This document shows, piece after piece, positions 12,191 to 28,985 of a stretch of 64,000 bases of DNA; within the stretch, counting starts at the first letter, position 1; the number at the start of each line of letters is the position of its first letter. This DNA is from Oscheius dolichura. Taxonomy: Eukaryota; Nematoda; Chromadorea; Rhabditida; Rhabditidae. A program made the position numbers and the translations under genes. The stretch covers positions 5,208,001 to 5,272,000 of the forward strand of contig OW051495.1 of the NCBI GenBank assembly GCA_932521035.1, read 5' to 3'. Below the pieces are notes generated by a model. That model was given only the letters and a program-made list of their open reading frames with translations. It was not told the DNA's origin and searched no databases.

Positions 12191-13988
12191 CTGAAACGAA
12201 GTTCATCTCGGAGAAAAGAAACATTACAAGGGAAGAGAGACGGGGAACAGGCTGTCGGGAGGGATCAACACGGAGGACCGGCGAGAGCATCGTTTGGACC
12301 CTCGAGGGAACGATTCGCCCGTGATCTACGATAGAGGCGCGAGTTCGAGTTGACGAGTCTCTAACTGGAGTGGCGGCTTTGTAGGAGAGAAGGGGGAATG
12401 GGACGTCGGCCATGGGAAAGGTGCGTCCGGCCGGGGGGTGGAGCGACAACTCTGATTTTTGGACATATCAGGCAGGGGTATAACGTCTTTTCCTGCTGGT
12501 CGAGTCTCACAAATTAGAGAGAGACGAAGTCTTTTAATTTTCCGAGGAGCTCGTGTAGGTCTTCGTGGATCTATGTATGCTCCTCCTTTTTGCACGAATC
12601 CCACCTTGGGAGGGAGGAGAGATTCACTTCGATGGCTCGTTGACGAGGACGAGGCATTTCGAGAAGAGCTGTTCGATCCCCCGAGGAATGTCTCTACAAA
12701 AGTGGAAGCCGGTCTTTCCCCTGCTGAAATTCCTCCAGATGAGAGAAAAGGGATCTCCGAGTCAGAGAGATTCACTCCAAGCACGGGCTGTGAGCCATCC
12801 GAAGGGATAAGCCGAGAGTTTGAAAACGCACTAATGGGATCAGGGGAGACGTGCGGTTCGGGCCTTCCGGAGCCCATCGTTTTTAGTGTCGTCTTCCGAA
12901 TGGGATAAAGGGCGGGAAATGATGATGTCGGGGGATGAATAGGATAATGAGGGAGGAGCCAAAAGGAAGCAAGCACCGGGCCTTTGGCGTCCTCCCTCAA
13001 GAGTTCTCCCTCATTTCTAGATGGCCGGCTAGGGGTAATCCCCCTTGCAATGCAGACACGGCTCCCTCGACAGATCCCCTTTTCAGAAAGACATGTCTGA
13101 AAGGCGTGGGCCAGTTGATTACAGTACCCTGCCTTCTTAATTCCTATTTTCAGCTGGAGATATCCGTAAACAGAATGAATATGAAGGTGGCGGCTCATAA
13201 AGGACAGCGCCCTCCTCGGGCAACCATGAAAAGGAGGAGGAGATCAGGGGACAGATAGAATGACGCGGAAGGGAAAGAGCAATTAAGAGAGTTGCAGTGG
13301 CGCGGAAAGGGGAGACATGCGTTTAGAGACGATTCGACAAACCGTCGATGATTGGCACGTAAACACTCGTTACTGCAATTATTCTCATTGATCAGGGGAT
13401 TCAGCCCATCCAAACAGAAATCTTCGAAGAGCACGTGGTCGAGCGGAAGTCACCGTGGCTCCGAGAAGGGCCAGGCGGCCGACGGCTGCTCTCCGGATTA
13501 CCCGACAAAAGGGTGTCCTTCTGAAATAAGCGAGCAGCTGGAAAAGAGACAGCAAAACAGCAGACAGGCGGAGGATGTTCCCCTGAATGCCCTTCAGGAG
13601 ACAGGTGTAAAAAGAGCAGAATCCAACAAAGTAACGGGGAAGACGCAGCCAAGGGCTTCTCTGGCCTCGAAACCCTACGGGTGGCATTTGTTTTTTTATT
13701 TGTAGAAATGAGGAGACGTCATCCTCTTCCGAGTATGTGCTCTTCGTGCTCGGGGATGACTCATCTGCCCCTCTAGCAGAAGACGAAGAGTCCCTTTCGA
13801 ACCGGCTTGTAGCATATGCCCCTTGTCTGTGGTTCGTCGTCGACCCCGACCACCCCCCGACGAGTTATTGCGTCCACTTTCGCGTTGCGTACCCTCGAAA
13901 GTGAACTAGTTCCTTGTCTGGGCCGGGCCTCCTCCGCCCCATTGATTGTGCTAATCTCCCTTTCTAGATAATTGGCCGGTCCCTCGGC
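12191..13988. other. GC-rich region between divergent GPCR and DUF229 genes
   Basis: 1.8 kb between two start codons pointing apart. A 290-codon frame is open on the minus strand (12326-13198) with Ser-rich, Asn-Ser-Ser-like content, but it shows no recognised motif and the opposite strand is also open, so I do not call it a gene. Probably regulatory DNA and outrons. Confidence 0.4.
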
Positions 13989-16522
13989 ATGGTCTCCCCC
14001 TTCCGGGTCAAGCAGGCCTGTATTCTGCTCGTAGTGACCGTCACCTGCTACCTCCTCTATTCCTCCTTCTCCGTCGCCGTCTCCTCTCCCGCCATCCACC
14101 TGTCCAGCGCCTCCCACATCCAGGTATCCTCCCCTCTTCTGTTTTCTATCCTCCCAGACCGAAAAGAGTCCGATAAGTGTCAACGTGGTAGGTCAGGATG
14201 ACGGCTCATCGGGTGGCGCCAAGTCCCACAAGTACAAATCCCTCCTCAGCGACCAGGTATCCCCCGTCCCCCGTCCCGAACTGGTTTCCAGTCCTGCAAA
14301 ATACCGAAGCTGGACATCAACAATACGGAGGTGATCTCCTTCTTCGGGAAGGCCAAGCCGCTCGGCTGCGAACGGAGGAACCGACCGAATTGGCTGATCA
14401 TCAACGATGAAGGACGATTCGAACTGATCCCGTCGAGGTGTTTGACACGACGGACGACATCTAAAAAATAATTGGCAGGAAAGATGCAAAGTGCAAAATT
14501 GGCTATGTGGTGAGGAAAAACGACGAGGAGAACATCCTACAGGAAGTGGAGGAGGCCGTCCGCGAGGGCGACAGGATGCGGATGGACTTCGCCCGGGTGA
14601 TCTGTGCCCAGGGAAATCAGCACTGGTAAGGGATCTTTCTGGACTTGCTGAACGGGTCCAGGACGGGGCTGTTGATGTCGGTGGCCGAGGACAAGGAGGC
14701 CCGGAGGAGGGCCGCCGAGCGCAAAGGCGACACCCTCAACGTCTTCTTCCTGGGGTTCGACTCCCTCAGCCAGATGTCCTTCCGTAGAAATCTCCCGAAA
14801 ACTGTCGGCTTCCTGGAAAATGTCATGGAGGCTGTCGTCTTGAATGGTTTCAATTGGCCCTTTACCTTTTTAACTCTTTAATTTAGGCTATAACATTGTG
14901 GGAGACGGCACACCCCAGGCCTACATTCCCATTTTGACCGGCCAAACCGAGGAAGAACTCCCTCTGACCAGGTATTTCTACAGTAACCCTAGATGAATCC
15001 GCCAATTAGAAAGCGGTACAAGGAGGCCAATTATGTGGACGACGTCTATCCCTTCGTCTGGGGAAACTTCTCGGATGCCGGCTACGTGACCCTCTACGCC
15101 GAGGATGCCCACGGCATAGGTCGGTCTCTCCGTGAATTCTCATTTTGTCTTCGTTGCAGGAACCTTTACCTACCGGTTGAAGGGGTTCCGGAAGCAACCG
15201 ACGGATCACTTCACTCGGACCCTATTCAAGGAGACCGAGAAGAAGCCCTTCAACCAATGGAACTGCCTTGGCTCGGTGCCCCTCCACAAGGTGCCCCGCC
15301 CCGCTTCCCCTCCCCATATGGATGTTCAGAGCTGGCTCCGGTACAGTCGCGAGTTCATGCGGGTCTATTCGGACGTGCCGCGGTTCCTGCTGATGCACCA
15401 GTCGCTGCTCTCCCACGACGACATCAACCAGGTCAAAGTGGAGGACGACGACCTCTACAATCATCTCAAGTCTATATACGACGCGGGTGGGACTGGAGGA
15501 GATGGCGGGAAAAGGAGTTTCAGGGGAATTCGAAAACACCCTGGTCGTTGTGATGGCCGACCACGGACACCGGTTCGCCCAGCTGAGAAGCACCCACCAG
15601 GGACAGCTCGAAGAGGTAACCCCGCCACGGCCGGCCGGATCGAGTCTTTCAGAGACTGCCCTTCTTCTCGCTCGCTCTCCCGAAGAAGTTCCGGGAAACT
15701 GAACAAGGGGCTAAAATCTACGAGAATCTGAAAATGAACAGGGATAGGTAAGTGGCGGGGAGGAAAGAAACGAGCTGTTGAAGACTGTCCACCCCCTTCG
15801 ACATCCACGCCACCTTCCTCGATGTGCTCAGCCCGCCGTCAATGGAAGATTTGACGACAGTTCAAGATGTCTCGAAGAGGTCTCACTCCCTCTTCCGACC
15901 AATCCCGACGGATCGGTCCTGCTCCCAGGTGAACTGAGCAAAACAAGGGAATGAAATGGTTCAGGCGGATATCGCTCCTCATTGGTGCACGTGTCTGAAT
16001 TGGCAGGATGCGATGGGAACGGATGAAGACAAGGAAACGTCCACGCAGTTGGCCAATATTGTTGTCGACACTATCAATGATCAGCTGAAAGACGTGACCA
16101 ACCTCTGTGCTAAACTGAAACTAAAAGAAATTCTCAGCTCAAAAAAGTGGGTTATAACCCTTTCAAATGGGAGAGAAATGGTTATAGACTCATGCCAAAT
16201 GAAGGCTTGTTGAAATATAAAAACGTCAAAGATACAGATGGCTTTGTGCCGGACTTATCAGGAACGACAACTGCTGCATTTGCTCATTTCCAACTAAAAT
16301 TGAGTACGACACCAGGAAAAGCTATTTACGAGGTACATCTACTTATACGATGGTAAACTATGATTATTTCAGATAACGTTATTTTATGATTTCCACAAAA
16401 AAATTGCCGACATTGATCTCACTTCAATCAGTCATGTGAACAAGTTCGGTGATGACCCTCATTGCATTATTGATACCAATTACTTCCTCGCCACTTATTG
16501 CGTTTGCCATGACCGTATCTAA
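13989..16522 (+). CDS. DUF229 family membrane protein (alkaline-phosphatase/sulfatase fold)
   Basis: Type II membrane protein: a hydrophobic N-terminal anchor (ACILLVVTVTCYLLYSSFSV) followed by the DUF229 domain. About eleven exons join in phase over mostly 35-45-nt introns. Hallmarks seen: SCKIPKLDINNTEVI at the domain start, NVFFLGFDSLSQMSFRRNLP (nucleophile-region strand, as in sulfatase-fold proteins), YNIVGDGTPQAYIPILTGQT, YVTLYAEDAHGIGTF and VVVMADHGHRF (metal-ligand DHG). The family C-terminus APHWCTCLNW is also present, with more Cys at the end (YCVCH). The enzymatic activity of the family is not established. The start is 21 nt after TTTCTAG. Exons up to about 15.93 kb are GC-rich and the last three are AT-rich, so a composition boundary cuts the gene. 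Confidence 0.88.
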
Positions 16523-16758
16523 GCCGATACAACGGGTTCATCCAGTCTTGCCTTCGAAATGGAAATCTCAATGTTGCTTTTCGCTCCTCATTGGTGCAAA
16601 CTTCCCCGCATAATAAGTCCAATACCGGTAAAATATTTGTGCTAGTTATACAGCTGATGATTATAGTGAATAAATCTTTCACTTATTTTTGTATCCATCC
16701 CAGTGATCGCATCTTATTTAGGAGACATTGGTAGCTAATATTTATTTACTGGTCTAAC

Positions 16759-17622
16759 CTACTTTACCATTGCAATAGCAGCAAAAGCAAATAAACTACT
16801 CCCAATTATAAAAGCTAATTCTCGTTTACTAGGGAACTGATCAACAGAGAACTCGACCTCTGGGGTCGCATTTCCAGTTTTGGCTATCGAGTGCTGTGCA
16901 TCGGAAATTACTTGTTGCAACTAAAGAATGTCTGTATAATATAAACAAGTTACCTGTTTTTGGTCTCCTTCGAAGTAAAACCTTACGTCGGGCCGACGCG
17001 AAAATTTCTCAGGAGGTGAAATATGTAACTGAAACCAAATACATAAGGAACAAAAATTATTCACCGTTTCTTTCACTGTTTTTATTACTCTTTGTTCGCT
17101 TTCGACAGGTAGGCTATCTAGGGAAAGATATACATTTGCCGTACCAAACGTTGGTTGATAAACAATGGATTTGACCTGAACGAGTCATTTCACTTGAACG
17201 ATTACTAAACAACCAACCTGTCCGGAAGCCATATATTTGTCTATAAACTCTTCGGCAGGTATAGGTGGAAGTAGCTTATCTAGCACTCTATGCTCACTTC
17301 GTCGCCTTTTTCTTCACTTATATATAAGAAAATCAATTCTCACCTGTACAATAGAATGCCGTGTGTACCTAACCACATAAAGATGAAGCATCCTCCGAGA
17401 GCGTAAGCTCTTCGCACTTTCACTGCAATTGGTTTTTGCTAAAAATTATGAAGTAAAAACTGAACCTCGATCTTTGGGATTTTCAATTTTCGCATTTTGC
17501 TGAGTATAACATCGATAACTTGGCCCTTTTGATGGTAAATGGTGAAGTGGGCAGTGTGGATTCTTTCCAGAGACTCTTTCTATGGTAATTGATGCTCGAA
17601 ATACGTTTAGTGCACGATTCAT
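16759..17622 (-). CDS. stand-alone paraplegin/AFG3-like N-terminal (FtsH_ext) domain protein
   Basis: Five exons join in phase. The protein starts with a mitochondrial-type presequence (MNRALNVFRASI, basic, no acidics), then a basic stretch and a first membrane segment (AYALGGCFIFMWLGTHGILL). The intermembrane-space part follows: EEFIDKYMASGQVKSI with VYLSLD, later FYFEGDQKQLQQVISDAQ, and a second membrane segment (ELAFIIGSSLFAFAAIAM). This order matches the N-domain of m-AAA proteases (paraplegin, AFG3L2). It then stops: either VK-stop at 16759, or, if a 33-nt intron (16735-16767) is used, six more residues to a stop at 16714. No AAA+ or HExxH protease sequence is present downstream before DUF229 ends. 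About 190 residues. Resemblance is by pattern, not alignment, so identity is moderate. Confidence 0.5.
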
Positions 17623-17836
17623 TGGATCTAACAGCAGTGAAGATTGGCTATATTCTCACCACACAAAAAGACCTTCTTCTTTATATTTTTGGCCGAAATA
17701 TTCTGGCAGCCTACTATTTTCAACCGCACGAGATCAGCCTTTTTTCCTTATTTATAATTCTGCCGTTTTGTAAAGTGGCACCTTTCTTACTTTTCCAATT
17801 CAGATACTTCATAACATATGCCAATTTTATTGTAAA
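17623..17836. promoter_or_regulatory. 214-bp divergent promoter between two mitochondrial-protein genes
   Basis: Head-to-head starts at 17622 (-) and 17837 (+), both encoding proteins with mitochondrial-type presequences. Acceptor-like sites lie at both ends: GTTAG 5 nt before the minus start and TTCAG 33 nt before the plus start. Confidence 0.55.
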
Positions 17837-19137
17837 ATGAACTATACAATTGCCCGCCATTTATCGTCTGTAACAACAGCATCTCATGGGTAAGCCAACT
17901 GTTTTGTTATTAATACTACTTTTTAAGGGTATCTGGCTTATGCGGACCTGCTGTACGGTTATTGATACAACACTATAATATTGATGAAAGTGATTTAAAA
18001 GCATCTGGCCCCAAAAAGAACATTTTAAAAAGTGATGTTCTCAATGTTATCTCAGCGAAGGGCTTAAAGCCAGCACCGTTCAAAGTTAGCCCTCCCTCTG
18101 TGTCAGAAAAGCCGAAAATACCATCACAACAGGTTTTCTTTTACTTTATTTTAAAAAAAATTGTTATTGTAGCCAGAATCAATCAAAAAAGGTGCTAAAT
18201 ACACAGATATACCATTGAGTAGCGTTCGTTCGACGATTGCAAAAAGACTATCTCAATCGAAGGTTAGAGTGTTTGTTTCAAAATGTATTTTTCAGAAAAC
18301 GATTCCACACGCTTACATATCCGCCGACGTCCGTTCAGACGCGTTGGTGGCCTTACGTAAGCAGTTGAAGACCGACGGTATCACAGTATCCCTAAATGAC
18401 TTTATTGTGAAAGCTTGTGCGTTGGGTCTGAGGGTAAGGGACGAACAGAGGTTATCATTAAATACAATTAAGGCAGTTCCTGAAGTAAACGTACAGTGGA
18501 ACGGCGAAGATGCAGTTGGTCTCGGAAGTGTTGATATTTCAATTGCTGTGGCTACCCCTACGGGCTTAATAACACCCATAGTGAAGACTGCTGATTTTCT
18601 GGGAGTAAGAGAAATTTCTCAAAGGATTAAGGTTTGATGTATTATTTTTTAATTACAACTAGGTTAGGAGTTGGCGATGAAAGCGCGAGACAACAAGTTG
18701 CAACTTCATGAGTTCCAAGGAGGTTCTTTCACGTCAGCATACTATTTATCGAATTATATGCTGGTTTTCAGGATCTCAAATCTGGGTATGTTCGGAAGTG
18801 TTGATAATTTTACTGCTATTATCAACCCGCCCCAGGCAGCAATTTTAACTGTAGGTGGAAACCGTCAAGAGCTGAATGGAAAGATGGAGACAGAAAACAG
18901 GTATTTTTTACTACTTCTGAGCCTTATGAAAGCAGCCGTATTCTTGCTTTTTTTTTATTCTGCTGACTTTTATTTTTCAGATTTACTCTTACCTTATGTT
19001 ATGATGGTCGAGCTATACAGGAACAACATGCACTGTTATTCTTATCTCATGTCACACATTCTCTTTGTGATCCCGAATTCATGATCGGTGAACCTATTGA
19101 TCCAGCCTTAAATTTTGACTTTGCTAGGCTTTTATAA
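17837..19137 (+). CDS. PDHX: 2-oxoacid dehydrogenase E2-family protein, E3-binding-protein (PDHX)-like, without lipoyl domain
   Basis: Begins with a short mitochondrial presequence ([16 protein letters not shown]) and goes directly into a peripheral subunit-binding domain ([20 protein letters not shown], with [15 protein letters not shown]). A Pro-rich linker and an acyltransferase core follow: [93 protein letters not shown]. No lipoyl domain is encoded upstream of the binding domain. The E2 active-site DHRxxDG is replaced by DGRAIQE, so catalytic His and Asp are both gone, as in E3BP/PDHX, where the His is also lost. Inferred role: anchoring E3 (dihydrolipoyl dehydrogenase) to the pyruvate dehydrogenase core. 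About seven exons. Confidence 0.85.
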
Positions 19138-19516
19138 TTTAGGACATTACGAGATGATTTCTATCTACTCTTTATAGACATAGAAAGAAACTAGTTTAAT
19201 AAATATAGACATATTTGGATGTGTTTTTGTACATATAGTGTTTTTACGATCTATTTGTGATTGCTTTTTCAAACCAATTAAACTAAAGTGTTACATCAAA
19301 CTAGAGTATCTCGAGAAACCCCTGACAGCGACAATATTATAGATGTCACCAGCTGTCATACATTTTTTGTTTATTGTAATTCGATGATCACGTGTAATTT
19401 TGCGCATCATGCTCATCCACAGTTAATTGCTTCTAATTGCAGACGTCGCTCAATAATCTCATAGGCGACAGCTGTTTTATAAGCAACACAAACACCTAAT
19501 CAGAATTATTTATAGA
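19138..19516. other. AT-rich intergenic spacer
   Basis: 380 bp between two same-strand genes. No coding exon seen. Ends in TTTATAG, 1 nt before the next ATG. Confidence 0.5.
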
Positions 19517-20176
19517 ATGCTTATCAAACTCCAGCCTATCACCTGCACCCGATTGCTCTTTAGGAACAAACACTTCCTTGCTAGTGTTCAATTAAAGAAG
19601 AGAGGTGTTGATGGAAATATCGATGCTGATGAGTTCAAAAACAAGGTTGTTTTATACACATGGTACCTTTTTTTCCTCTAAATCGTTGTGTATGAATTAT
19701 ACAACTTGTTTAGCCGGTTTTGCTGTATTTCTCTGCCGGATGGTGTGGCCAGTGTAAGACGCTGACACCAAAAATCGCGAAGTTTTATGAGGGACTTGGC
19801 AACCGTAAAGAGGAAATGGAAGTAGTGTGGATTTCAAATGACAAGGAGGCAGACCATCAACAGTCAACATACGAAAAAATGCCAGCTTGGAACTATATTC
19901 CTTTTGGTGATCCGAACATTAAGTAAGTTGATTTCATGAAATGAATGGACCATCTAATTTGTAATGAAATAGAATGTTACAGAAAAATGGGAGAAAAATA
20001 CAAGGCTGCTGTAATTCCTGTAATGAAAGTTGTGAATGCTGAAGGTGAAGTAATTTCTGACAGAGCCCGAGCTGAAGTTGAGGTATTTGGTCTATTTTAA
20101 AAGTTTGTAGTTTTTTTAGGAGTATGTAAAAAAGGACCCTACTTCCGCTCTGGATATGTGGAAAAAGAAGATCTAA
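19517..20176 (+). CDS. tryparedoxin/nucleoredoxin-like thioredoxin, probably mitochondrial
   Basis: Four exons in phase, about 170 residues. A basic N-terminus (MLIKLQPITCTRLLFRNKHF) suggests a mitochondrial presequence. The thioredoxin-like domain has VLLYFSAGWCGQCKTLTPKI with active-site WCGQC. The EVVWISNDKEADHQQS strand-loop and a YEKMPAWNYIPFGD segment are typical of the nucleoredoxin/tryparedoxin branch rather than classic thioredoxin. The cis-Pro loop is AAVIPVMKVV. Active-site WCGQC differs from the common WCPPC of nucleoredoxin. The start is 1 nt after TTTATAG. It converges on the Schlafen-like gene with a 66-bp gap. Confidence 0.82.
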
Positions 20177-20242
20177 AAAAAGCCATGAAGCTGAATACTC
20201 GCGTTTATGACTATCTTTTTGTTTAAAATAAAATAAGTTTAT

Positions 20243-21219
20243 TTAATAAAGATAACGTTTGAAAAAGCTTGTAATAGTTGACCAATAAGACTGTTTCACA
20301 CTTTCAATGATTTCCGTGTCGATATATTGCCTGATTTCGTCAATTGTAAGCATTTTATTGGATCCGTTTCGACGACGATAAGCGAGGCCTTCTTCGTTTT
20401 GATAAAGTGTACCATCAGGAGGGGGAGTTATCTTGTGAATTAAAGTAGAGAAGAAAAATTAGAAAAAAACCGTAATAACTATAAGATAAAGCTTCGATTG
20501 ACAGAGAGTCATAGACTGACAGTCGCATTTTCTTCCACCAATTAGATGTTCTTGCATAAACCACTCCTAAAACGGCATGAAATACTAAATAGAGGGTAGT
20601 ATACAGAAATTGGCCTGTTGCTCGTAATATCACCATCGTCAGAAAAGACATCATCCTCGTCGCTTTCACAATAGTAGCTTTTGTTATTTTCTTCTATGTC
20701 TTCAACTTCTTCGTAATGAACTGTAAAATCATCCTCAGTGATTGTCATAGTAAGCAGAATACCTTTTATAAGATTAGGGGGCACAGGAGGATTGAATTGA
20801 TGAATGCAGTGATGAAGCGAAAGATAAAAATGATCAATCTTAGCGATTATACAATCATAAAAACAAAATATACCATATTCCTTGTCATCCGAAGTCCCTT
20901 GACAATACCTTCATCGTCTACACCAAAATAAATGCGTCCGCCTCCAGTATTCAAGAAAGCGGAAATTGTTCTATGAACTAGTTTCTATTACAAAATGTAG
21001 GCTTACTTGCTGGCAGGCTGCATTGTACGGACAATACGGCCTCTATCGCTCGCACTACATCTAAAACAATTATTGAAAACATGTAATCAAGAGCTATCGC
21101 TATTCCACGTAAATGTAATACCTTGAAGGAATTTCTGGTAAGCTCATGCGAGTATGCATTTTAAACTCATTATATCCATCTTCTTCTATATTCACGGAAG
21201 TTCCTACTACTAAGACCAT
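20243..21219 (-). CDS. Schlafen-type AlbA_2 domain protein (SLFNL1-like)
   Basis: Exons join in phase to give an AlbA_2 fold: NEFKMHTRM near the start, then TISAFLNTGGGRIYFGVDDE (the family's N-T-x-G-G-x-I-x-x-G-V-D core), GIVKGLRMTRN and a helical segment ending in NPPVPPNLI. An acidic insert follows (YCESDEDDVFSDDGD), then GLAYRRRNGSNKMLTIDEI, the closing R-x-G-S-x-x motif of the family. About 240 residues, so only this domain, without the helicase part of long Schlafens. AlbA_2 proteins bind nucleic acid and some are tRNA/rRNA nucleases; SLFNL1-type proteins have germline roles in some animals. One intron in the acidic part is a multiple of 3 and could be retained. The start is 12 nt after TTTTCAG. 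Confidence 0.72.
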
Positions 21220-21578
21220 CTTTCAGATGAGCTGAAAAGTTTTAAAAAACCTTGAACAAATACAAGATTTTATATAGCAGTTGAGGTTTCTTGAAATACA
21301 AAAAAACTGCCTGCGCCAAAAAAATTGAATCGAATATATGCAAAATATAAATTTTTATTGTCTTCATATGAAATCACAAATTGGCACCGTTGAATTGTAC
21401 AAAAAGCATCAATACTGATAAAATAATACTAGGACTAGGCTTTTTCTATTGATTGTGAGAATCACGAAAGAAGGCAACTGACAAATGGCAAAATTCTTCT
21501 GAACAAATTGCGCCAACCGGTAAAAATTCGACTGAGGTCCAATCGACACCCGACACGAAGGAAGAATTATACAACGAA
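21220..21578. other. AT-rich spacer between UNC5 3' end and the Schlafen-like start
   Basis: About 360 bp. No coding exon. Holds the UNC5 3' UTR and the promoter or outron of the next minus-strand gene. Confidence 0.5.
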
Positions 21579-27421
<5,843 letters not shown>

Positions 27422-28985
27422 GAGGAAGCGGATTACATAGCATTTGAGACTAATAGACGAGTCGGATGGTCGCGCGGAAAAAGTGACCGCCAGGGGGGCG
27501 GGGCCAGCACGCCTTTTGCCTGTGCCCTTTAACCTCCCTGGAGGTCCCGCTTAATTGTGTAGGGAGGAGGAATCCACTTATAATTCAAGGGACTGGATAA
27601 AGGGGAAATTAATCTGGGAAGAACAGCGAGATGGACGACGACGATGGGCAATGAACAGCCATGCAGAGAACTGTTATGGGGGACGGGTGCACTCCTCCTT
27701 CTCGTCCTCCGCCCGGTCCACTAATTATTTTTCCGGCCAAAAATAACCTAATTAGAGACGGTATCTTCCGGCCGTTCGGGCCGGCCCGTGTCTTCCGGTG
27801 GGCCTCTCTGGCCAACCTCGAACCTCAGCGTGGAGATAGCCTTGGAATTTGAAACAATGGCTTCCGTTTTGGCAGCTGTCGACAACAGAAACACGGGAGG
27901 CGCCAGATGGTGGACAGGACCGTAATGGTAGTGTTACGCTTCGGAGTTTTCGGCGGGGAACGGCTGAGTCAGGAGGTTGATTCAGGCTGGGAATAACGGA
28001 GATGAGGGAGGACGGAAAAAGGAGGAGGGGGCAGCAGCTGGCAGACAAAGAAACGACTCTAAGAAACTTCTCATGGCGCAGAGACAACGGGCAGAACAGT
28101 TCGGGGGACTATGAATGGGGATGGCCCGTCTGTGTTTAATAAGGCCACCCTTCCCAGGAGTGTTTGTGAATGTAAGACGGGATGAGAACGAAGGGCTTCT
28201 TCGGATTATTGGGGCAAGAAGTCGACGGGCGCCTGAGTCAGTGCCCTTCGCAAAGGGTGCTGACTCGGCCCTGTCCCCAGTCGACTCTCTCAATTATCAC
28301 TAAAAATAGCAAGCCGTCATCTTCATTTGATCCAGGTGTAGCGACCCTGCCCATCACTCATGGCGATAACTGCTTGACGGCTCTGTTTTTCCCCGGGGCC
28401 AGTGTAAAGACGAGGAAATAAAGTAATAATTAGAAGACGGGCAGAGACGACTCACACTCTCGGTAGTTGAGGAAGTAGTCGCTGTACGCCTCCTCGTCGG
28501 CCTTGTTCCTCCTCGGCGGGTCTTCGTCCTCCTCCATTCCTTGAAAAGGAAAGTAAAAAAGAGGCAGAGAGAGGGCCAAACGAGGATGTCTCGATACAAA
28601 TCAAATTGAGGGAAATGAGACGGCGGCTCTTCTGGGGCCTCGCGAGTTGGTTTGTCTAATAATCTAGGTTGTAACAGTCGGCACGGACATCCATCAAACC
28701 CCTCCAGGTGATCCGGCACCTTGCCCGGATCAATAGGTGCCCGTATTCAATATGGTTTATTAACAGTCTGAGCAAGCTAGCGTACGACACTTTCTGTAAG
28801 GCACTCGGAGGACCCGTGATTGACCGGAGCAGGGGGACTAGTGGATGGAGAGGAAGTCGTGGAGGTGTCGGGGAAGAATCTCCAATCCGAGGCAGCTGTC
28901 CCCCGATCTGTTCACAGCATTGGCCGATAGTCCCATTAGAGAGATATACCGCCCTGCAAATGATCATTGGCAACACTCTCCCCTC
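27422..28985. other. region upstream of UNC5, possible orphan minus-strand exon
   Basis: 1.56 kb between the UNC5 start and the FEM-1 stop. A minus-strand segment at about 28431-28536 has an acceptor (TTTTCAAG), an open acidic stretch (ADEEAYSDYFLNYRE) and a GTGAG donor, but I cannot connect it to either neighbour. Otherwise GC-rich noncoding. Confidence 0.35.

Noticed and set aside
12326-13198. 290-codon open frame on the minus strand upstream of the GPCR
   Set aside because: No recognised domain, no consistent splice signals, and the opposite strand is open over much of it; stop-poor GC-rich DNA explains it.
28431-28536. Possible orphan minus-strand exon (ADEEAYSDYFLNYRE)
   Set aside because: Splice signals are present but it fits neither UNC5 nor FEM1 and has no partner exon, so it is not called as a gene.
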